From an uncultured Alphaproteobacteria bacterium (GTDB lineage: Bacteria; Pseudomonadota; Alphaproteobacteria; Caulobacterales; Parvularculaceae), in contig CALAZI010000149.1 of assembly GCA_937895955.1 (NCBI GenBank), positions 1 through 10,882 of the forward strand: 10,882 bases of DNA, written 5' to 3'. The position numbers and the translations under genes are program-made. Of this stretch, positions 7,399-10,882 are shown in pieces. The notes under the pieces were generated by a model. It had not been told where the DNA came from. It saw only the letters and a program-made list of their open reading frames with translations, and did not search any database. The stretch's first letter is position 1. The number at the start of each line of letters is the position of its first letter.

Positions 7399-7416
7399 AG
7401 TGAGCGACCGCTCACT
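7399..7416. promoter_or_regulatory. TetR-operator-like palindrome
   Basis: AGTGAGCG-AC-CGCTCACT is a perfect 8-base dyad with a 2-base centre, similar in size and style to operators of TetR-family repressors. Outer GGGGAG (7395-7400) and CTCCCC (7421-7426) are also complementary but asymmetrically placed. No TetR gene and no start codon with a good ribosome site lies immediately beside it in this window, so its target is unclear. It could be a relic operator or part of an RNA hairpin. Confidence 0.5.
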
Positions 7417-7494
7417 TATTCTCCCCTAACAGGCGAAACCGCGTTTCAAAATACATCAAAATCGCTTCTTGAATGCGCGCTGAAAATTCCAATG

Positions 7495-7506
7495 TCGCAA
7501 TTGCGA
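7495..7506. repeat. 12-base perfect palindrome
   Basis: TCGCAATTGCGA is its own reverse complement and sits in the AT-rich gap with no gene start beside it. It could be a protein-binding site; no consensus is recognised. Confidence 0.3.
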
Positions 7507-7610
7507 AAGCGGGCGACCGCCTTCGCGGCTCTTTGATAATTGAACCTTTGAAGAATGACGGGCGAAACGAAAGATAACGCGCCTGCCGAATTCTTCGTTC
7601 GTATTTCGCA

Positions 7611-7637
7611 TTCAATTCCTGGGAATGAAGAATTGAA
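7611..7637. repeat. Inverted repeat in the AT-rich gap
   Basis: Arms TTCAATTC (7611-7618) and GAATTGAA (7630-7637) are exact reverse complements with an 11-base spacer. It lies downstream of the leftward hydrolase gene but is not followed by a T tract, so terminator function is doubtful. Confidence 0.4.
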
Positions 7638-7641
7638 AGTT

Positions 7642-7730
7642 ACGGATATTACGGACAAATCTTCTGCAGGCCGCATTCAGCCTCGATTCAAGCCCATCCC
7701 GCGCGCGGATTTTATACGGATTTTACGGAT
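7642..7730. repeat. Duplicated ACGGAT-type direct repeat
   Basis: ACGGATATTACGGAC (7642-7656) and ACGGATTTTACGGAT (7716-7730) match at 13 of 15 bases, 74 bases apart. Each copy is itself two ACGGA units with a 9-base period. The second copy ends 13 bases from the 3' end of the hydrolase gene. The arrangement suggests binding half-sites or the remains of a duplicated element. Confidence 0.45.
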
Positions 7731-7743
7731 GGTTTTTCGCGCG

Positions 7744-8472
7744 TTAGGCGAAAATCTCGGCGAAGAAAAGGCGCATTTCCTCCCATGAACGTCGGTCGGC
7801 GCGTTCGTTATAGGCGAAGCCCGCAAACCCATAGGCGTCGATATCGCGATTGGTGAAACTGTGTCCGGCGCCGCCGTAAAGATGCATTCGCCAGTCGACG
7901 CCGCCCGCCGTCATCTCATCTGCAAAGTCCTTGCGCTTTTCCGCCGTGATAATCGGATCGTCTGCGCCGAGGCATGTGAGAATGGGGCAGCGGATATTTT
8001 TCGCGTCCTCGGGCCGCAGCGTATCGAGACCGGCGTGAAAACCGACGACGCCAGCAATCTCAGCCCCTGATCGCGCGAGTTCTAGAACCGCCGTGCCGCC
8101 GAAACAAAAGCCGACCGCGGCAAGGCGAGTATTGTCGACGGCGGTATGCGCTTTAAGAACGGAAAGGGCGGCCGCCGTTCTTCCGCGCAATTCGTCAAGA
8201 TCCGCGCGAAGCATGGAAACGAACTCTTTCGCTTCATCGATCGACGGCTCTAAAACGCCGTAAAGATCGAGCGCGAAGGCGATTGTTCCGAGCGTCGCGA
8301 TTTCCTGCGTGCGCCGTTTTATATGATCGGTGACGCCGGGTCCCTCATGGGCGACGAGTACGCCGGGCGCGCAGCAACCGCCAGACCCGTCCGCAAGATA
8401 GCCTTGAAAATGTTTCCCCCCGAACTCGTAAGAGATCGGATTGAGGACAGGCGGCGCGTCCCCTAGCGCCAC
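7744..8472 (-). CDS. Dienelactone hydrolase family alpha/beta hydrolase
   Basis: The 242-residue protein is a cytoplasmic alpha/beta hydrolase of the dienelactone hydrolase family. The Cys-Asp-His triad is visible: C123 in GFCFGG, D171 in LGADDP and H204 in GAGHSFT. E43 in AHEGPG corresponds to the glutamate that activates the cysteine in the Pseudomonas enzyme, where the triad is C123, D171 and H202. The classical enzyme opens dienelactone in chlorocatechol breakdown. No other gene of that pathway is present here, so the physiological substrate is unknown and could be another ester or lactone. The start is a GTG at 8472-8470 lying inside the last codons of the upstream mipA-like gene, giving a 10-base overlap. 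No other in-frame start near it fits the family N-terminus. The ribosome site is weak, consistent with reinitiation after the upstream gene. Confidence 0.9.
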   Translation of the reverse strand: MALGDAPPVLNPISYEFGGKHFQGYLADGSGGCCAPGVLVAHEGPGVTDHIKRRTQEIATLGTIAFALDLYGVLEPSIDEAKEFVSMLRADLDELRGRTAAALSVLKAHTAVDNTRLAAVGFCFGGTAVLELARSGAEIAGVVGFHAGLDTLRPEDAKNIRCPILTCLGADDPIITAEKRKDFADEMTAGGVDWRMHLYGGAGHSFTNRDIDAYGFAGFAYNERADRRSWEEMRLFFAEIFA

Positions 8473-9428
8473 TTCAGATTGAACTCGCGCATCAGATGGA
8501 AGCCCGCGCGATACTGATTGCGGTCGCCATATAGCGCGATGATCGGCGTTTCCGCGAAATCGTCGAAGATATAGCTGTAGCGGACATAAGGGTTCAGCGA
8601 CCAGCGCTTGCCGATATTGACATAGGCGTTGAAGCTGCCGCCGATGTCGCGCATGCCGCGCGGCGCGTCATAAACCGGAAGGCCCGAAGCCAGCGACTGT
8701 TCCGGCGTGATCGAAAAATAGGTGTCGGCGTAGCGCTCGCCGACCCAGGTGGCGTTCGCGGAGACTGACGTTGAGATCCGGCCGTAACGGAACAGCAAGG
8801 CCGTGCCGGCGGCGTCGACCACAAGCCCTCTGTGTCCGCCGACAACGCCCTTGCGGACCTTGAACCGGAACAGGAAGCTGTCGACGAATTTCGTCGCCGC
8901 GAAACCGCCGACCTCAAGCGTGTGATCGATATCGCCAAGGCCGGTCAGCGCGACGTTGTCTTCCTCGTCGCGATCGTTCGTCAAACGCAGCGACGGGCCG
9001 AAGCTGAAACCGGAAAAGCCGATAAGCGCAAGGTCGGCGCCGTCATTGTCGAGGAAAACGAAGTTGCGGAACTTCACATAGACTTCGGGATCGGGCACCC
9101 ATTCGAAATCGTCCGATCCGAAATAGTCCGGGCGGTATTCAGGACCGACGCCGATCGACAGATCGGTGTTCGACGGCGCGAGAAAGGTGAGGACGCCGAC
9201 AAAGTCGCGCAGGGGATGCCATTTTTTGTCCTGGTCGAATTCGTCGTCATTGGTGACGCGCGGGCGGTCGTCGCGCATTTCGCGCTTCTTGCCGAATATC
9301 GGGTCGAGATAAGGCTCGTCGATCTGGCGGGCTTGCGGCCCTTCATCCTGGGCGAGGGCCGCCGGCGCGCCCATTATCGCCGCGGCGGACAGGACCGCCA
9401 GGAAACGCAAGGAATTCGTCACAATCAT
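8463..9428 (-). CDS. MipA/OmpV family outer-membrane beta-barrel protein
   Basis: This 321-residue protein has a clear Sec signal peptide, with predicted cleavage after ALA at about residue 26. The mature region is rich in alternating aromatic and polar strands, as in outer-membrane barrels. The segment GVGPEYRPDYFGSDDF at about 93-108 is characteristic of the MipA/OmpV family. Known members act as a scaffold for murein-synthesising complexes (MipA) or as osmotic or immunogenic porin-like proteins (OmpV); which role applies here is not decided by sequence. The acidic stretch at residues 27-75 before the first barrel strands looks flexible. The start at 9428 is supported by GAGGG ending five bases upstream. 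The protein ends in FNLKWR rather than the usual terminal aromatic residue. The hydrolase gene begins within its last codons. Confidence 0.88.
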   Translation of the reverse strand: MIVTNSLRFLAVLSAAAIMGAPAALAQDEGPQARQIDEPYLDPIFGKKREMRDDRPRVTNDDEFDQDKKWHPLRDFVGVLTFLAPSNTDLSIGVGPEYRPDYFGSDDFEWVPDPEVYVKFRNFVFLDNDGADLALIGFSGFSFGPSLRLTNDRDEEDNVALTGLGDIDHTLEVGGFAATKFVDSFLFRFKVRKGVVGGHRGLVVDAAGTALLFRYGRISTSVSANATWVGERYADTYFSITPEQSLASGLPVYDAPRGMRDIGGSFNAYVNIGKRWSLNPYVRYSYIFDDFAETPIIALYGDRNQYRAGFHLMREFNLKWR

Positions 9429-9497
9429 AGCACCCTCAACCTATGCCGGCGCGCGCTTACGGGAGAGTAAACGCGCGGGCGGGCCGGAATTTAGCCC

Positions 9498-9509
9498 CAC
9501 GGACCCGTG
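9498..9509. repeat. Short palindrome upstream of the mipA-like gene
   Basis: CACGG-AC-CCGTG is a perfect 5-base dyad about 70 bases before the mipA-like start, in the only stretch that can hold its promoter. TCACC and GGTGA arms follow at 9512-9516 and 9526-9530. They may be operator sites; no consensus is recognised and I could not define a convincing -35/-10 pair. Confidence 0.25.
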
Positions 9510-9550
9510 ATTCACCAATGATTCGGGTGAGGAAAAGTTTCGCGGCGCTG

Positions 9551-9575
9551 AAAATCGGCGCGGGGTGAGGCGCCG
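9551..9575 (-). terminator. Possible weak terminator after the entericidin gene
   Basis: In leftward RNA the arms CGGCGC and GCGCCG (9575-9570 and 9561-9556) form a 6-base-pair GC stem with an 8-base loop, followed by AUUUU. It lies 21 bases after the entericidin-like stop and ahead of the mipA-like gene. The U run is short, so termination may be partial. Confidence 0.4.
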
Positions 9576-9595
9576 GGGCCGCACCCTGAAGGGGC

Positions 9596-9721
9596 TCAAT
9601 CCCCGTCCACCGCGTCATCGATGGCCTCGCCAGCGTTCTCGATATCGCGGCCGACGCCTTTGATGGTCTCGCAGGAGGCGAGGAAAACACAGGCGGCGAG
9701 AATAAGCGGCAAAACCTTCAT
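9596..9721 (-). CDS. Entericidin EcnA/B family small lipoprotein
   Basis: This 41-codon gene has the classic entericidin plan. A short signal (MKVLPLILAACVFLASC) ends in the lipobox LASC with C17 as the lipidated residue. The mature part is a small acidic amphipathic helix, ETIKGVGRDIENAGEAIDDA, closely like the family pattern T-x-x-G-x-G-x-D-I-x-x-A-G-x-A-I. E. coli EcnA and EcnB form an antidote/toxin lipoprotein pair. Alphaproteobacterial single copies are widespread and their function is largely unknown. GGAG lies 6 bases ahead of the ATG, which fixes the start. No second entericidin is adjacent, so this looks like a stand-alone gene and not a toxin-antidote pair. The rpsU terminator lies in its upstream region, which suggests its own promoter or read-through from rpsU. 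Confidence 0.9.
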   Translation of the reverse strand: MKVLPLILAACVFLASCETIKGVGRDIENAGEAIDDAVDGD

Positions 9722-9736
9722 CGGGGTCTCCAAACG

Positions 9737-9766
9737 AAAAAACCGGCCCTATTGAAGCAGGGCCGG
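9737..9766 (-). terminator. Intrinsic terminator of rpsU
   Basis: In leftward RNA an 8-base-pair stem (CCGGCCCU at 9766-9759 with AGGGCCGG at 9750-9743, 8-base loop) is followed at once by six U residues (9742-9737). This is a textbook Rho-independent terminator. It is placed 70 bases after the rpsU stop and just upstream of the entericidin ribosome site. Confidence 0.9.
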
Positions 9767-9787
9767 CGGATTCCTCAAGCTGAAATT

Positions 9788-9825
9788 AGCGCCTGATCCT
9801 AAGCGTTTGGAAAGCTTAAGGCGCT
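9788..9825. other. Bulged hairpin in the rpsU 3' region
   Basis: AGCGCCT (9788-9794) pairs with AGGCGCT (9819-9825), and TAAGC (9800-9804) pairs with GCTTA (9814-9818). A 5-base bulge lies on one side and a 9-base loop at the top. It begins right after the rpsU stop and precedes the terminator, so the transcript end would be a two-hairpin structure. It may stabilise the mRNA or yield a small 3' RNA; neither is shown by the sequence. Confidence 0.45.
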
Positions 9826-9835
9826 TTGGGACTGG

Positions 9836-10045
9836 CTAGATCGCGCCTTCGCGCTGCATCCGCTTGCGAATGAGCTTGCGGGCGCGGCGAACGGCCTCCG
9901 CCTTTTGGCGGGCCTTCTTTTCGGAGGGTTTTTCGTAAAATTTCCGGCGCTTCATCTCACGGAACGTGCCTTCGCGCTGCATCTTCTTCTTGAGAGCGCG
10001 GAGCGCCTGCTCGACATTATTGTCGCGGACTACGATCTGAACCAG
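9836..10045 (-). CDS. rpsU: 30S ribosomal protein bS21, apparent CTG start
   Basis: The 69-residue product is the small basic subunit protein bS21, which helps 30S subunits engage mRNA near the anti-Shine-Dalgarno end of 16S rRNA. It has the alphaproteobacterial form: VQIVVRDNNVEQALRALKKK, then MQREGTFREMKRR, YEKPSEKKARQKAEAVRRAR and a final MQREGAI. Homologues begin MVQI or MQV, yet the codon just before VQI is CTG at 10045-10043. AAGGAGGG (10060-10053) precedes it by 7 bases, an excellent position, so CTG initiation is the best reading. ATT two codons earlier is too close to that site. The next upstream ATG (10204) would add 53 residues with no family counterpart. The gene is divergent from COQ9. 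Confidence 0.93.
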   Translation of the reverse strand: MVQIVVRDNNVEQALRALKKKMQREGTFREMKRRKFYEKPSEKKARQKAEAVRRARKLIRKRMQREGAI

Positions 10046-10052
10046 GGGAATA

Positions 10053-10060
10053 CCCTCCTT
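10053..10060 (-). promoter_or_regulatory. Strong Shine-Dalgarno sequence deciding the rpsU start
   Basis: AAGGAGGG read leftward is nearly the full anti-Shine-Dalgarno complement. It sits 7 bases from the CTG codon and in no sensible position for any ATG, GTG or TTG in the rpsU frame. It is the main evidence for the unusual start. Confidence 0.85.
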
Positions 10061-10157
10061 CTGAAACAAAAACGCGGCCGTCCCGTCCTTGCGACGGCGG
10101 CGAACTTGCCTTGAATGCCAACGCCTTGGGCTGTCTGGCCGGCCCGCGGCGAGCGGC

Positions 10158-10186
10158 CCTATACCAAAACCCCAACCGGGTGTCCA
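10158..10186 (-). promoter_or_regulatory. Candidate sigma-70-type promoter for rpsU
   Basis: Reading leftward, TGGACA (10186-10181) and TATAGG (10163-10158) are separated by exactly 17 bases, a reasonable housekeeping -35/-10 pair. Transcription would begin near 10151 and leave a leader of about 105 bases before the rpsU start codon. Found by eye only. Confidence 0.45.
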
Positions 10187-10224
10187 TATTGGCGGGCGAT
10201 CCAATCAAGCCGGAATTTTACCCG

Positions 10225-10882
10225 ATGACAGAGCCCCATGACCCCTTTGACGACGTGTGCGCGCGCCTCCTGCCGTCCGCGCTCAAGGCCGCCGCCTTTG
10301 ACGGCTTCACGCCGATGATGATGGCCCGCGCCGCCGAGGATGCGGGCCTTTCCGCCGCTGAAGTCGCCGCCGCCTTCCCGAAGGGCGCGCTCGACCTCGT
10401 CGCCTATTGGTCGGGGGCGGCGGACCGGGCCTCCGCCGCGGCGCTGAAAAGCGAGGCCGCGCAAGGCCTCAAAATCCGGGAAAAGGTCGCTTTGGGCGTT
10501 GAAGCGCGAATTTCCTATCTGCGGCCGCACAAGGAATCGGCGCGGCGCGCGGCGGCGTTTCTGGCGCTTCCCTTGAACGCGCCGACGGGCGCAAGGCTCG
10601 TCTGGAATGCGGCGGACGCGATCTGGCGCGCAATGGGCGATCCCTCGACCGATTTCAACTTCTATTCAAAGCGCGCGATCCTGTCAGGCGTTTTATCCTC
10701 GACCATGGCGCGCTGGTTCGCCGACGACAGCGAAGGCGAAAAGGAAACGAAAGAATTCCTCAGTGCACGGATCGAAAACGTCATGCAGTTCGAAAGGGCG
10801 AAATCGAAAGTCCGCGATTCCGGTTTCGACCCCGCCGGCGTGTGGGGCTGGCTTGCGAAGGCGAGGTATCCGGAGGGGCGAT
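10225..10882 (+). CDS. COQ9 family protein, ubiquinone biosynthesis (cut at window end)
   Basis: From the ATG at 10225 the frame stays open for 219 codons to the window edge, where a single T remains, so the stop codon may be just outside. The protein is mostly helical with a TetR-like N-terminal fold, and in eukaryotes COQ9 binds lipid and helps COQ7 hydroxylate the quinone ring. Alphaproteobacterial homologues are thought to act likewise in ubiquinone synthesis. Family features include the N-terminal helical stretch AAEDAGLSAAEVAAAFPKGA (about residues 37-56) and the highly conserved NFYSKRAILSGVLSSTMARW near residues 149-168, followed by RIENVMQFE and VWGWLAKARYP. Length agrees with a nearly complete protein. 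The ribosome site is weak (GGA 10 bases upstream). It is divergent from rpsU with about 180 bases between start codons. Confidence 0.92.
   Translation, partial: MTEPHDPFDDVCARLLPSALKAAAFDGFTPMMMARAAEDAGLSAAEVAAAFPKGALDLVAYWSGAADRASAAALKSEAAQGLKIREKVALGVEARISYLRPHKESARRAAAFLALPLNAPTGARLVWNAADAIWRAMGDPSTDFNFYSKRAILSGVLSSTMARWFADDSEGEKETKEFLSARIENVMQFERAKSKVRDSGFDPAGVWGWLAKARYPEGR

Larger units (their letters stand above)
7253..7743. other. Gap without a convincing gene, AT-rich and palindrome-rich
   Basis: No frame here gives a recognisable protein. Short open frames exist on both strands, for example a 51-codon leftward frame starting at 7611 with AGGA ahead of it, but their composition is Arg-rich and unlike any family I know. 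By hand count, 7421-7660 is about 45% GC, well below the flanking genes. The stretch separates the convergent acylase and hydrolase genes and contains the inverted and direct repeats listed separately. It may be a decayed gene, a regulatory or small-RNA region, or simply intergenic sequence that has collected repeats. Confidence 0.7.

Noticed and set aside
7412..7615. Leftward 67-codon frame as a decayed TetR gene beside the palindrome
   Set aside because: The ending ARIQEAILMYFETRF faintly recalls a TetR N-terminus, but it stops at once, begins with TTG and lacks a helix-turn-helix region.
7555..7788. Rightward 77-codon frame in the gap
   Set aside because: It runs into the end of the well-supported hydrolase on the opposite strand, has no ribosome site I trust and no family resemblance.
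9596..9721. Entericidin toxin-antidote pair
   Set aside because: Only one entericidin-type gene is present; no second small lipoprotein gene was found at 9429-9835.
10046..10204. ATG at 10204 as the rpsU start
   Set aside because: It would add 53 residues with no bS21 counterpart and would ignore the strong Shine-Dalgarno sequence at 10053-10060; the upstream codons also overlap the likely promoter.

Overview
The window reads as ordinary chromosomal DNA of a GC-rich alphaproteobacterium. The evidence is a bS21 ribosomal protein of the alphaproteobacterial type (VRDNN...KKKMQREG...YEKPSEKKAR), divergently paired with a COQ9 gene for ubiquinone synthesis. A 307-residue branched-chain aminotransferase, a MipA/OmpV outer-membrane protein and an entericidin-type lipoprotein fit the same picture. 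I cannot name the genus. There is no phage, insertion sequence, CRISPR array, tRNA or rRNA.

Layout, left to right. The first 47 bases look like the beginning of a leftward gene. A rightward cluster follows: ilvE (232-1155), a tandem-SH3 protein (1162-1560) and fxsA (1565-2035), closely packed and probably one transcript. It meets a leftward pair tail to tail with a 10-base overlap. That pair is an exported alkaline phosphatase (3405-4952) whose stop overlaps the start of a cytochrome P450 (2026-3408) by 4 bases. Divergent from the phosphatase, across 128 bases, is a penicillin/acyl-homoserine-lactone acylase-type Ntn hydrolase (5081-7252).

Bases 7253-7743 hold no convincing gene. This stretch is AT-richer than its surroundings and rich in palindromes: a REP-like inverted repeat, an 18-base TetR-operator-like palindrome, a 12-base palindrome, and a duplicated ACGGAT motif. 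Next come three leftward genes: a dienelactone-hydrolase-family enzyme (7744-8472) overlapping the end of mipA/ompV (8463-9428), then a 41-residue entericidin-like lipoprotein (9596-9721). Leftward rpsU (9836-10045) follows, with a clear intrinsic terminator at 9737-9766. Rightward COQ9 (10225 to the window end) closes the window, cut at about its stop codon.

Most genes serve core metabolism (branched-chain amino acids, translation, ubiquinone) or the cell envelope (FxsA, MipA/OmpV, entericidin, secreted phosphatase, membrane-anchored acylase). I do not see a new multi-gene system. The most unusual points are an apparent CTG start codon for rpsU behind a strong Shine-Dalgarno sequence, a perfect 24-base in-frame tandem duplication at the end of the SH3 gene, the phosphatase-P450 coupling, and the palindrome-rich gap at 7.25-7.74 kb.
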